64,000 nucleotides of DNA from Mesostigma viride (Eukaryota; Streptophyta; Mesostigmatophyceae; Mesostigmatales; Mesostigmataceae), in assembly GCA_009746045.1 (NCBI GenBank), contig RPFO01000924.1, positions 43,501 through 107,500 of the forward strand, in the 5' to 3' direction. The position numbers were made by a program, and so were the translations under genes. How positions within the stretch are numbered: the stretch's first letter is position 1; each line of letters starts with the position of its first letter. Below, piece by piece: positions 12,272-22,768 of this stretch. The notes under the pieces were generated by a model, which was not told the DNA's origin, searched no databases, and saw only the letters and a list, made by a program, of their open reading frames with translations.

Positions 12272-12520
12272 TCCGGGGCAGGATGACTGGTTAATTGCGG
12301 GTCAGCTGGCAGCCGGCTGGCTGGCCGGTGGGTTTGCGGGCGGGCGGGCGGGCGGGCTAGCTGGGGAAGCTTCAGAGGCAACAGTATCTTATGCCTAACT
12401 GGGGCTCGATTGCCGCCAGCATTAGAAACAAAATTTAACCACGATCGAGATGTGACTGTTATATATTAATTGCCGCGGCGGTGGGTAAGAATAACAAGGC
12501 CAATCTGTATATGTTTTTAT

Positions 12521-12590
12521 CTCTCACCCCCATACTTTATCATTCTCAATGAATATATATTCATCGAGAATGATAAATTACGGAGGTGAG
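12521..12590. repeat. Near-perfect palindrome (hairpin)
   Basis: CTCACCCCCATACTTTATC and its imperfect complement flank an AT-rich centre (TGAATATATATTCA). The right arm is also the start of the next tandem repeat. Confidence 0.75.
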
Positions 12591-12930
12591 ATTGGCATGC
12601 AACATAACGAAAACCCCGAAAAGAAGAAGAACCCTGAAGAAATGAATAGTAATCTGACACAGACATCCAAGGATCACAGGCGGCCAGCTGCACATGGTAC
12701 AACTAACTACATCACAAAACTACGACACGCAGCAATATCGCGATATCATTGAGAATGATAAGTTATGGAGGTGCATGAGAGGGGCATGCAACATAAGGAA
12801 AACCAGGAAAAGAAGAAGAACCCTGAAGAAATTAATAGGAATCTGACACGGACATCCAAGGATCACGCCAGCTGCACAAGGTACAACTAACTAGTGAACA
12901 TCACAAAACTACGACACGCAGCAACATCGC
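12566..12930. repeat. 185-bp unit tandemly duplicated
   Basis: Two diverged direct copies start at GAGAATGATAA (12566 and 12751). Each contains GAAGAAGAACCCTGAAGAAA and ends CTACGACACGCAGCAA. The surrounding sequence, 12272-12960, contains no gene that I can recognise. Confidence 0.85.
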
Positions 12931-12964
12931 TGCCGGCCCACCATGCAGGCCTGGGAGGGATCTA

Positions 12965-13724
12965 GACCGCATGGGTCGCGACAAAGTCGGCCCGGGTGCG
13001 GCAGAATAACACATCAGCCACGGTGCGAGTGAGGGTGAGTGACAGGCGCTGCCGCCAATACGAGGACCACGTGCGGGCAGACCACGGGGCGGTCTGACCC
13101 TCGAGGTCCAGGCGGTCTTTGCACGGCGCTGGCAGCACTCGTAGAAAAACTCCGCTGTCTTGGGGCCCATGGCCCCGAACTCCTCAAGGACAATGGGGAT
13201 GACCCGGTGGGGCCCCACATTGCCGTAGGAGGCAAACTTGTCGCGCTCAGCCACAGCGGCAGCAGCGCCGGCATCCACAGCCGCCCGCGGAGGATGTGGC
13301 GACCGGAGAGCGGCCGAGCCACGAAGACATCGATGAGCAGGTGGCAACCCTGCCCGTCGTAGTCAAGCACGGTAATGTCAGGGAGGTGGTTGGGTGAGTA
13401 GAGGGCGGCCCCATCCACGTCCTCGCACTTTCGTTCGATGCATGGTGGAGTGGGGAAAGACTGACCGAACAATGGCACACACCACCCGGAGGAGAGCGGT
13501 ATGGAGATAGAGGAACCAGTTCTGGTTCTGCTGGCCACCCATGCACGCGATGTATAGTGCGTCCCAGTAGTATCGAGAGCAAGCCCGCACCTGCCGCAGG
13601 ACGCACCCGCTGTGATGAGAGGTTGCGGGGCAAGCAGCTGGTGGCGGAGAGCGATGGCGAAAAGGGCCGGAACCAGCGTGAACAAAGGGCTCATGGGGAG
13701 GGCGCGCAGGAATGCGGACCCCAC
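12965..13724 (-). pseudogene. Non-LTR retrotransposon 3' ORF remnant (restriction-endonuclease-like C-terminus)
   Basis: Read on the minus strand, the segment gives CGRCGLALDTTGTHYTS (a Cys/His cluster), then PDITVLDYDG and LLIDVFVARPLSG, then AERDKFASYGNVGP and LEEFGAMGPKTAEFFYECC. A Cys/His knuckle followed by PD...(I)DV is typical of the nuclease region after the reverse transcriptase in RLE-bearing LINEs (for example R2- or Dualen/RandI-like). The match is spread over three frames: a shift near 13280 separates the nuclease part from the AERDKFAS part, and another near 13130 precedes the Trp/Arg-rich tail. It is 5' truncated with no RT. The family assignment is from memory of motifs; the clade is not settled. 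Confidence 0.6.
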
Positions 13725-13861
13725 GCTCCCCTCAAGGGAAACCGCCGGAGTGAAGCCAAGCCTTCCCCTAATCGTTCAAGCTCGCATGCAGACCCATCCA
13801 GTCGGCATAGTGTAGTATATACCTGCGTAGGTCTTTTGTTTGTCGCGATATATATTATAAT

Positions 13862-13892
13862 AATATAATTACTTACAGCAGAGTGAAATCAC
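13862..13892. repeat. AT-rich 30-bp motif, also found at 21488-21520
   Basis: TATAATTACTTACAGCAGAG followed by TGAAATCACT is almost the same as TATAATTACTTACATCAGAG followed by TAAAGTAACT near 21490. This may be the end of a shared repeat family, with no further support. Confidence 0.5.
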
Positions 13893-13994
13893 TCAAACCA
13901 AAGCAAACGCCCAGCTATAAACCTCTATACAGAGCCATGTCAAATCTCTATACTACGATAAGACCAATGGAAACTCCTAACGGGAGGAACCTAA

Positions 13995-14200
13995 TAGCCC
14001 TGCTGCACCGCAAAATCAGCCCGCGTACGGCGGAGCATGATGTCAGCCATGGCCCGAGTCAGCGCCACCGACAAGCGCTGACGCCAATATGACGTCCAGG
14101 TCCGCGCCGACCATGAGGCCCGCTGGCCCTCCAGGTCCAGCCGGTCCTCCCGGAGCCGGCAACACTCCTTGAAGAAGGCGGAGGTCGCGATATATATAGG
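13995..14200 (-). pseudogene. Second fragment of the same RLE-type LINE 3' end
   Basis: The minus strand reads FFKECCRLREDRLDLEGQ, then ARTWTSYWRQRLSVALTRAM and RRTRADFAVQQG before a stop. This is the same C-terminal tail that can be read in broken form at 12970-13150. Only about 65 codons remain. It marks a second insertion or a duplicated piece of the same LINE. Confidence 0.6.
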
Positions 14201-14812
14201 CAGGAGCAAATACATGTAGGTACCGTCAGGAGCCTCATACAATGCAATGGTAGGCGGACACTGCGGCCGGCCGGTTGGCGTGGCAACACTTGGGCGATTG
14301 ATCATGCAACAAAGAGCCAGGCAAACTTGTACAACACCTGGCGTGGCACTGGACATGATTCATGCAGTGCCACACACTCACCAGTTTTTTTTTTTTTTTT
14401 TTGTGCACAGCATCTGCAGTTCTGCACTGTGTGCAAGTTTGTTGTGATCCACCTGCAAGCTGTGCTACATAGATCCAAACGGGTGTCATCCCAGATTGCA
14501 ATTGATGGGTTGACAGTGCAGTTTTGTCCAATTTCACTTTAGAACGCTTTTATATTAGAAGTGCTGTAACCACGGTAAAAGCACTTCTACTAAAGCGTCC
14601 TGAGAGTGCCGATGCAGACACCTCAAGTACTTCTCTTGTGTACGGAGGGCTTTAGACTGGCTCCTTCGGGGGCATTTTGACCCGCTGTCACACGGTCTGT
14701 ATCTAATAGTATTAGATTTAGTCATAATGGTATTGTTCGCAGAAACGTTACGGTTTGCTTTGTCAGCGTGCACAACGTCAAAACAAAAAAAATCAACTTA
14801 TAGAACAATTAA
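14201..14812. other. No gene recognised; poly(T) tract
   Basis: Contains an 18-20 nt T run near 14384-14402 and an A-rich stretch near 14783-14791. The T run may be the (reverse) tail of a retroposed sequence, but no body could be assigned. Confidence 0.5.
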
Positions 14813-15214
14813 GTGCTGGTTTATTATCGGCTTGTGCATGTGCCGTCAACCTCCCTTGCCGACGAGCTCAAGGACCAGCTCCTTACCCTCATGGGCCTGG
14901 TAGGTGAGTTAGAACTGCGTGGGTGCCACTGTCTTCCCCACTCACGGGACAAGGCGGCTCCCCCACCAGTCCTGTTCACCTTCCCATCCCGTGAGGACAA
15001 GCAGCGGTTCCTTTCTCGTCGTGCAAGCGGTTGCACGACCTCACCTGGATCGACGCTGGACGACGACCTGACCCCCGCTCAGCAGCAGCAGCAGCGACGC
15101 GACCTGTGGCCAGAATACCTCCGCCACAAGCAGGACCCCCAGAAGCCCAAGGTGTACTGGAGGGGCGGGGACCTGATGATCAACCACAAGATGTGGACAG
15201 CCCCAGCGGGCTAG
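14813..15214 (+). pseudogene. LINE ORF1 (L1-like RNA-binding protein), 5'-truncated
   Basis: About 130 codons match the C-terminal half of the ORF1 at 19169-20269: shared DDDLTPAQQQQ, then RRDLWPEYLRHK, and a terminal YWRGGDLMINHKMW (YWRGGDVYVNKKLW in the other copy). L1-type ORF1 proteins end in an RRM-like domain and a C-terminal domain with such an LTP...R...WRG...V pattern; they bind the element's RNA. The coiled-coil half is missing and the first ATG is not the native start. No ORF2 follows; instead there is about 540 bp of non-coding sequence ending in a hairpin and an (ATTA)n tail at 15756. Confidence 0.7.
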
Positions 15215-15756
15215 AATATTAGCTTGCTTAATAGCCCTAGCTTGTATCATTGGTAGTCACTGCCGCTATGGCAGCCATGCTTAGAATGTTTGCCTAGCTG
15301 ACAGTGCCAACATACCTAGCCCCGTGCACTGCTAACGCACAGTACACCACCAGCCATAACCTTAGCTTATAGTCCTTGTACAGCCATGCTACGTCCTGGC
15401 TATGATCAGATTACTCGCCCTGACGCTCCTTGCTTGTTGTTAAGCCATGCTCACATGGGTCTTATTGCACCCACAGATTGCCGGATCGTTAGCGTGTCCG
15501 TTTAGCTAGCGCGCCCGAATGCAGCCGTGTGGCATGCCTTAGGCATGAAGGAGACTGGGGGTCTCTGCCCTTTCTCCTGTTGTGCACACTCAGTCACGGG
15601 TGGGCTTGGTGCCCGGTGAGCTATCCATAGTGTAGGAGAAAGGGGGTCTCTGCCCTTTCTTCCTGTATGTTGTGCCACATACAGGGATAAAAAGCACTTC
15701 GGTGCTCCGTGACTCCCCAACGGGAGCACGAGTTTAATTAATTAATTAATTAATGT
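15215..15756 (+). mobile_element. LINE 3' UTR with terminal hairpin and (ATTA)n tail
   Basis: Non-coding sequence downstream of the truncated ORF1. Near the end GGTGCTCC and GGGAGCACG form a stem of 7-8 bp (15689-15732), followed by TTTAATTAATTAATTAATTA. A T/A short-repeat tail right after a stem-loop fits the 3' end recognised by a LINE reverse transcriptase. Upstream a GGGTCTCTGCCCTTTC segment occurs twice (near 15567 and 15645). Confidence 0.6.
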
Positions 15757-16215
15757 GCCGTCAATGTAACATGAATTCTACACACTGCATGGTGTGGCCT
15801 TTTTTGTTGGATACATATATTGTATTGACGTTATATTGAGTCAACTACATTATTATATTATATTGTACGTAAGGAAGCTCAACAGGCACTTCCTCTGTTA
15901 ATTCCCAGAAGAAAAGGACAATCTAGTAGTCCTGCAGAATTTTGTCGTTGCTGCCTGGATTGACCCCTTTTTTCCCTCCGTGTCACATTACTGTGATTCT
16001 TCTTGCCAGTGAATAGCTAAGACTCAATATAGAATTTGATGGATCACTTGTCTTGCTAATGTTCTATTTTCTAATTGCATTATTCTTTACATCTATAGCT
16101 CGAGATCCCGATTGAAATAAAAAAAAGTGTTCTCTCAGCTGTCTCGCCCTGGCAGCGCCCTTTCTTCCTGCACTAAACTGTGTATATATACACCTGACTA
16201 GTGTACTGTGCATAC
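15757..16215. other. No gene recognised
   Basis: AT-rich spacer between two LINE 3' ends; no convincing frame or RNA gene. Confidence 0.4.
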
Positions 16216-16280
16216 ACAGATCGATTAAGCACTCCGGTGCTCCATGACTCCCTGCACCGGGAGCACGTGTTTAATTTTGG
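16216..16280 (+). mobile_element. Second copy of the LINE 3' hairpin end
   Basis: CACTCCGGTGCTCCATGACT followed by CCGGGAGCACGTGTTTAATT repeats the stem-loop and the start of the tail seen at 15689-15756, with a few substitutions. The tail is cut short (TTTAATTTTGGG). It marks the end of another insertion whose 5' part, from about 16137, is hard to trace. Confidence 0.6.
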
Positions 16281-16499
16281 GCTGGAAAAATCAAACAAAT
16301 CAATAACACATCATTTGGGCCTGGCGGCTACATGTACAAAATCAGATACTACATGTGGGCAAACAGCATCCCACATTTTGAGCTCATTCGATCTGACAAC
16401 AAACGTGAAAGAAATAACGTTTGGCAGTAGCCAGTAATGGCCCCCTAGCTGTGCAGACCGCGGCTAAGGAAGGCATAATAGTGAGTATTAAGGCACACT

Positions 16500-17506
16500 G
16501 ACACTTCGTTCGAGCCCGGCTTGGAAATCCTTAACGAGCGCGAACACGGCGGCGGTGGCCCTGGCTACCGCTTGTCCGACCTGATTTATGCGGATGATAC
16601 CACCGGCTCATCGCGCGCCCCGAGCACATTCAGACCTGGCTGGACTGTCTGGGCTTGGAGGCGCGGGCCGGGTGGGGTTGGAGATTAGTGTCAAAACTTA
16701 GGCGAAGGTGATTGGTGGGGCTACCAGTTGCCCATCGCTGCCGCGGCTGCTAGACGGGCCACGGAGATCCCGTTCCGTGATCGCTTCAAACTGCTGGGGA
16801 GCATGCTACCCGACCGGCACCGCCGACGATGTGGACATCCGCATCGGCCTGGCCTGGGCTAGGCTTCGTTCGCTCAAGCCCTATACTGGCGCTCGAAGGG
16901 CCTGGGAGAGCACGTACCGCAAGCGCATGTTCTTCAAGGTCCTCGTCCTCACGGTGCTCACGTATGGCGCCGAGGCGTGGACACTCACGGACACACTGGC
17001 CGCCAAGCTAGACGGCACGATTTACATGCAGGATGCTTCGACAGGTCCTGAATGTAGGGTTTTCCACGTATAGGTCATTAGAGTCTTTGTATCAGGGTAT
17101 GCCTCGCGTTTCGGACGAGATTAGGCAGCGTAGGATAGCATTTGTAGGACATCTTGATCGCACCAGTCGATCACTGGGTAGATACCGCCCTTGGTCTGGC
17201 CGGGGCCCCAGTGGAGCCTTGGCCAACCAGGGCGGCACATCCTGACCTAGCTGGCCTGGCCTGAAGGACCTTCCTAGAAAGCTAGGTAAACCTGCCATGA
17301 AATACATCCAGATGTTGCTGGCCGACCTAGTGCTCCCAGCTCAGTTTGAACACCGCATTCACTCCCTCTCTCTTGCTTGGACTGCTATGCAGAACAAGAA
17401 GAAGAGGTGGCAGAAGATTGTCCAGGCTCATGCACACGCCAGCCCCAGTGTGGGCAAGCCCCCTCCCCCCAAGCGGAAGGGGCGCTTTGCTGAGTATCGT
17501 AGTTAG
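16500..17506 (+). pseudogene. LINE ORF2 remnant (reverse transcriptase 3' half)
   Basis: The segment begins with YRLSDLIYADDTTG (16564-16605), where YADD is the catalytic box of the reverse transcriptase. It continues in shifted frames with FKLLGSML, then RMFFKVLVLTVLTYGAEAWT and LAAKLDGTIYMQ (to about 17035), then MPRVSDEIRQRRIAFVGHL (17099-17155). The last part is 17297-17506: MKYIQMLLADLVLPAQFEH and AMQNKKKRWQKIVQAH, ending in FAEYRS before a stop. The order YADD, LTYGAEAWT, then RRIAFVGHL is usual in LINE ORF2. At least three frame changes and an internal stop near 17073 make it dead. The last 45 bp and the 3' UTR recur at 17950 and, inverted, at 35395-35725. Confidence 0.72.
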
Positions 17507-18345
17507 GATTTTCTAGACTAGATAGCTTATAGAGTTAGCTTACTTCGATTCCGCCCACCTCCACCCATTCAGCAAGGAATATTATGTGCTAGTACATGAT
17601 CTCCCAACGGAGTCATATTATAGGTTAATTTATTTTAACACTTCGTATGCCATCCAAAAGGCTTCAGACCATGCTCGATTCGACCACAACGTACAAGGAG
17701 GTGGCTGGGCACCGGTCATGTTCCCCTGCCTTAATTACCTCGGCTCATCATGCAACCATGGGGTTGTGCACAGCAACAAGGCAGGTAGCTCTACATGCCT
17801 AGCCAGCACTTCTAATTTTAAAGCATATTCCAGGTTTATGATGTGAGCATCATACCAAACCGGCAATTCAAACACACCCTAGCTAGACAGCCATATCCGC
17901 TAATTGCCCAACCAAGGGTAACAACAGACAGTGCATGGAGAAGTATGGGTCCCCCCCAGCGGAAGGGGCGCTTTGCTGAGTAGCGTAGTTAGGATTTTCT
18001 AGACTAGATAGCTTAGTGTCAGTTAGCTTACTTCGATTCCGCGGCTCCGCCCACCTCCACCCACCCATTCAGCAAGGAATATGTGCTAGTACATGATCTC
18101 CCAACGGAGTCATATTATAGTTTAATTTAATTTAATTAAACACTTCGTATGCCATCCAAAAGGCTTCAGACCATGCCCAATTCGACCACAACGTACAAGG
18201 AGGTGGCTGGGCACCGGTCATGTGCCCTTGCCTTACCTCGGCTCATGCAACCTTAATGGGGTTGTGCACAGCAAGAAGGCAGGTAGCTCTACATGCCTAG
18301 CCAGCACTTCTAAAGCATATTCCAGTTTTATGGTGCGAGCATGGA
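17461..18345. repeat. Duplicated LINE 3' end and flank (two direct copies of about 380 bp)
   Basis: 17461-17835 and 17950-18345 share the ORF2 stop region (CGGAAGGGGCGCTTTGCTGA), the 3' UTR (TTTTCTAGACTAGATAGCTT), the AT-rich tail after CAACGGAGTCATATTATAG, and about 200 bp of flank beyond the tail (GGCTTCAGACCATGC, GGTTGTGCACAGCA). Because the flank is shared as well, this is a local segmental duplication and not two independent insertions. The tail is a variable TTTAATT-type run, longer in the second copy. Confidence 0.85.
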
Positions 18346-19093
18346 GAAAGCATAAGTATCATATACATGCTGCTTGCCAAGGCTTCATACCATGGTTACC
18401 TTGCCTGGCTAGCATATGATAGGGGTCTCCCATTTTAGTGGGAGAAAGGCCAACAAGACAACAATAACCCCTACCTACTTGCAGTTCCAACTATGCATGC
18501 AGTATGCCCCTCAGACCCTAAACCCCTACTACTCGCACGTTTCTTTCCAGCGCAATTTTTTGCTAAGCAACAACCTCAAGCTTGTGAGCCTCTAACCACA
18601 ATGAAGCCGCTGCTAAGAACGGCTGCGTCAATATTCACATAAAACTGAGTGCTGTTATATATAGCAAAATCCTTACGAGAAACCACTCAACAAATCCCTG
18701 AAAACTTGATGACATGCCACGGCTCACGCTTTGATCACGTCCCAGCCATGCAACGTGGATAAAAAGACTAAAAGGTGCCAGGAATCTGGCGATGCGCAGC
18801 ACGGAATGGCATGCTACCTGGCGCTAATTGCACAGAAAGAAGCGGCCGAAAACTTGCGTTGATGAACCTTTTGAGGAAGCGAAGCATTATTAATGAGGCG
18901 CTGATCACATGATCGTACCATTAACGACATTGTTCTTCGCCCAGCGGCGCAAGAAAGAACAACCTTCCGTGGAATATTAAGACGCGCATCCCGTGAGCCT
19001 GGAAAGTGTCTTACCGATACTGACGGAAATCTTGCCAAAACCCAGCATATTTAATTTTTTTTAAAAAACTAATAATGTAATGTAAACGCATCA
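18346..19093. other. No gene recognised upstream of the LINE ORF1 unit
   Basis: No convincing frame or RNA gene. It may include the 5' UTR of the ORF1 unit that follows. Confidence 0.4.
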
Positions 19094-19168
19094 TTGACGC
19101 TAATTGAAGCCCATGCACGAAACCTGACAATCACCGCCGCCAACGTGCATTCTAATTTATTCCTCTCG

Positions 19169-20269
19169 ATGAAAATTTCAGATTACACCCCAGTAGAACC
19201 GGAGGCGTACTTGAAGGCAGTCATCATGTGCAGCTACCTGCGCTGCGACGCCCAGGACATCACCCAGATTGGCTACGCTGGCCTCAGGAGCCTCCTGCAT
19301 GAGCGCAGACGGGCAGCCACAGCAGCTGCAGCATCCCCGCAGAGCGGCACCTCCCCCAGCACGGACTCCATCCGAGCTGCAGTGGCGGAGCAGCTGGCGC
19401 CGATGGCTGAGCAGCTCGCCGCCCTGAACGCGCCTGACGGCCCACTCAACACTCTCTCGGCCAAGGTCAACAACATTGAAGCCAGAGTCGCACTTAAGCT
19501 CCAGCCTCAGTTTACTGCTACGCAAGAGCACATTGCCACCAAAGTTTCAGAGGCCACAGCCACTGTGACCACCCGCCTTAACCAGGTGGAAGGCCGAGTC
19601 GGCCAAGGCACCGTGAAACTTGAGGCAGTTGCTACCAAGGTAGACGCCCTGGCCACGCAGGTCCCCGAGATCGCCGAGCGAACGGCCACCATCGCCGCCC
19701 AACCTGCTGGTAGGGCTAGCGTTGACCCCTCGACTCGCGCCTCCTGGGCGGACCTGCTCAAGAGCCAGGCATAGGACTCTACCACGACCGCCATCACCAC
19801 CAAGCTCCAGGAGCTGGAAGACACGCGCCGCGAGGCCGCTGACCGTGACCGTCGCCGCTGCCGGGTCATCCTCAGGCGCTTTGACATGCAGCCGGAGGAG
19901 ACCCCAGACTCTCTTCTCGACGAGCTGAAGAAACAGCTCTTGGCGTGCATGGAGCTGCCAGGTGCGGCACTGCAGGGCGCCTACCGCCTGCCCCATCCAC
20001 GGGCAAAGGCTGGGCCCCCTTCAGTGGTCCTCACCTTCAGCGACATCACAGCCCGAGTTCGGTTCCTCTCTCGCCGCAAGAAGCTGGTGGACACCTCCTG
20101 GTTGCTTGACGACGACCTGACGCCAGCCCAGCAGCAGCAACGCCGCGATCAGTGGCCCGACTACATCCGCCACAAGACCAACCCCGAGAAGCCCCAAGTG
20201 TACTGGCGGGGCGGGGACGTCTATGTCAACAAGAAACTGTGGAAGCCCCCCCGGGCTTCCCCGGGATAG
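19169..20269 (+). pseudogene. LINE ORF1 (L1-like: coiled coil, RRM-like, C-terminal domain) with one in-frame TAG
   Basis: The frame is open from 19094 (no ATG there; the first in-frame ATG is 19169) to 19771, has one TAG at 19772-19774, then stays open in the same frame to the stop ending at 20269. The first part is Ala/Gln/Thr-rich with a heptad-like EAVATKVDALATQVPEIAER stretch, a likely coiled coil for trimerisation. The second part reads RCRVILRRF, YRLPHPRAKAGPPSVVLTF and VRFLSRRKKL, an RRM-like fold, and ends with LTPAQQQQRRDQW and YWRGGDVYVNKKLW. This is the build of L1 ORF1p, an RNA chaperone. No ORF2 follows: non-coding sequence runs to a CACGTGAC/GTCACGTG stem-loop and a TTATTAATTA tail near 20670. 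The single stop means it is dead or was recently active. Confidence 0.75.
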
Positions 20270-20675
20270 AGCACTCAAGCTAGTTGTCGAGCTGGGGGCA
20301 ATCCATTATGGGATAGCTTAGGCCGATTACAGCACTTGAAACGATATTAGCGCACAGCGGTATAGTACCTTCAATTAGCTCTGGCACCTTGTGGTCATCA
20401 GCTTGCCGACGTCTTGAGCCCACCTCACATTTGTAGCATAAGCTATGCGTCAGCCTACCTATGGTATTGCACTGGTTGTATTGCACCCACAGTGTTGCGC
20501 CCCGGCATGATGCACCATGCCGTGGAGAGAGCGCTCTGTGGCCTGCCCACTTGCGGCAGTGAGAGAAGCTACTGTAGGGCGCCCTCCCTCCTTCTCGCTG
20601 TGTATATAGGGTTGAAGGTTCCTTTACTCTGTATTGGCACCCACGTGACGCAGTCACGTGCTTATTAATTAGACC
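20270..20675 (+). mobile_element. 3' UTR of the ORF1-only LINE unit
   Basis: About 400 bp after the ORF1 stop. It shares TTGCACCCACAG with the unit at 15215-15756 and ends with a stem-loop (CACGTGACGCAGTCACGTG, 20651-20669) and TTATTAATTA. No coding sequence. Confidence 0.5.
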
Positions 20676-21787
20676 CCAGTGGCAATGGCCATCAATAAAA
20701 TCGTCGACACTGCAAAACGCACAAACACCGCTATGAGGCAACATCATAAACTCGTTGTCTTTCAGATTCGCACAATTTCTCTGCATTCCGTGAGCTATCT
20801 TTTTCTAGTCTGCCTGAAAGCACGTCGCCATGGCCAGCTCCGGTAGGGGTGCGCGCACCGTGCACCACCTTTTCACGGTACGGACGAGTACCGCGAATTT
20901 TTTCGGCAGCAAAAAATTCGTGCCGGGACCGTCACCTTAAACTATTTGCGATTTACAGGCTCGGAGCATGCCAGCACAGTCCCCAGCTCCACATCTGGCA
21001 GTTCCACATTCTTCACCATGCCGCATGCCTTCGCCAGCTCCGCAGCGAGCAGGTGCTTGCACTGGCAGCACCGGGTGCATGGTGGTGCGCCCCGTAGTCC
21101 AATCCATACAAACAAGCGGAGAAACAAACAAACGAACACAGAACAGAACTAACAAAAACATGAGATGCCTCATTGCCATTATTAGTTGCCACTTACCACA
21201 CCCAGGCCTACAGGTGCACTGCTTCTCTCACTAATTGCCCCAGATGGAATGAGGTTTCAAGAGGGAGGGAGAGATACCAAAAAAAGAAAAGGGGTGGGAG
21301 GAAGCTGGAAAATCAACCATCTCTTCAGGGATCCAGCAGCCTCCAGGCACTGCGCCCTAGGGCACCTCACGTACGCATCTGCGTTCCTCATTATGACGTA
21401 TAATGCTTCTCCTTGATGCATGCACGATTTTTCTCGTGATCACACACGCGTACCGCTTCTCCTTCACGTACATATATGTATTTAAAAATATAATTACTTA
21501 CATCAGAGTAAAGTAACTTAACGCACATACACGTATTAAAAAATATAATTAATAATCATTATCATTACGTACATAGTAACTTTACGTACATATATGTGTT
21601 CCTCCTTTTGCACGACCTTGAAGACAAAGGACTGGCACGAGCAGAAGGAGGCGGCGCCATCGAGGAAGCACACGTAGTATTCGAAGTGGGACTTTCTCGG
21701 CTCAGCGTGGACCTGTTTCATGATACAACATTAATTAATTACACAAGAAAAACAACAGTTGTTGTTGTTATTGTTGCCATTGTGATA
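20676..21787. other. No gene recognised
   Basis: AT-rich spacer; several short open frames on both strands without recognisable features. Contains the copy of the AT-rich motif at 21488-21520. Confidence 0.4.
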
Positions 21788-22310
21788 GTGGTGGGTGGTG
21801 GTGGTGGTGGTGGTGGTGGTGGTGGTGGTGGTGGTGGTGGTGGTGGTGGTGGTGGTGTTGGTGTTGGTGTTGGTGGTGGTGGTGGTGGTGGTGGTGGTGG
21901 TGGTGGTGGTTGGTGGAGGAGGAGATGGAGGAGGAGGAGGAGGTGGTGTTGGTGTTGGTGTTGGTGTTGGTGTTGGTGTTGGTGTTGGTGTTGGTGTTGG
22001 TGTTGGTGTTGGTGTTGGTGTTGGTGTTGGCGTTGGCGTTGGCGTTGGTGTGGCGTTGGTGTTGGTGTTGGTGTTGGTGTTGGTGTTGGTGTTGGTGTTG
22101 GTGTTGGTGTTGGTGGCGGCGGCGTGGTGTTGGTGGCGGCGGCCGTGGTGTTGGTGGCGGCGGCGGTGGTGTTGGTGGCGGCGGCGGTGGTGGTGGTGGC
22201 GGCGGCGGCGGTGGTGGTGGTGGCGGCAGCGGTGGTGGCGGTGGCGGCGGCGGCAGTGGCCGCGGCGGTGGTGGTGGTGGCGGTCGGGGGGGGGGCGGTG
22301 GTGGTGCATT
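21788..22310. repeat. Compound GGT / GGTGTT / GGC microsatellite
   Basis: (GGT)n at 21788-21909, an AGG-rich link, (GGTGTT)n at 21946-22114, then GGC/GGT mixtures to about 22310. The transition suggests successive expansion of point variants of one repeat. Long Val/Gly/Thr/Pro frames on both strands are artefacts. Confidence 0.96.
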
Positions 22311-22768
22311 GTGGTAGTCGTGATGGAGGCGGAAGGAGGGGGGGGAGGAAGGGGGGCGGCAGTGGGGGAGCAGATAGCTGCAAATAGCGTGTGAGCCGCA
22401 ACAGAGATTCCATCACTTAGTGGGGAGAAACGGCAACCCACACCACCGCAATTTAATGTAAGTATTTCAAAGACCACTTGCACCAAATAGGACTGCAAAA
22501 TTGCAAAGTTGGCGGAATAAGGGGTCGCTGGTGCGGGGTGGCGATCACCAATTGTGGGGATAATGATCATGCCAGCCGAGGATCGAGGTGGGAAAAGGGG
22601 GGAGGGCGAAGGGGGGGCAGCTGGGGAGAAAGGGAAGATGAAACAACAGGGACACCCTACTGTCATCAAACTTGTATGTGTGATGCAATCAAAACATGGC
22701 GTGGCTAGGACGTTCCTTTAATCGCAACGCCCGTCAAAATATGCTACTATTAGGGAGGCCATGAAAAT

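Noticed and set aside
13014-13724. Intact host gene on the minus strand
   Set aside because: The similarity pattern moves between frames and a second fragment lies at 13995-14200; it is a LINE remnant.
20280-20786. 168-codon minus frame
   Set aside because: Lies in the LINE 3' UTR and spacer; no domain, no coding bias.
21596-22669. Frames of 135-312 codons, Val/Gly/Cys/Trp or Thr/Pro/His-rich
   Set aside because: Pure products of the GGT/GGTGTT/GGC microsatellite.
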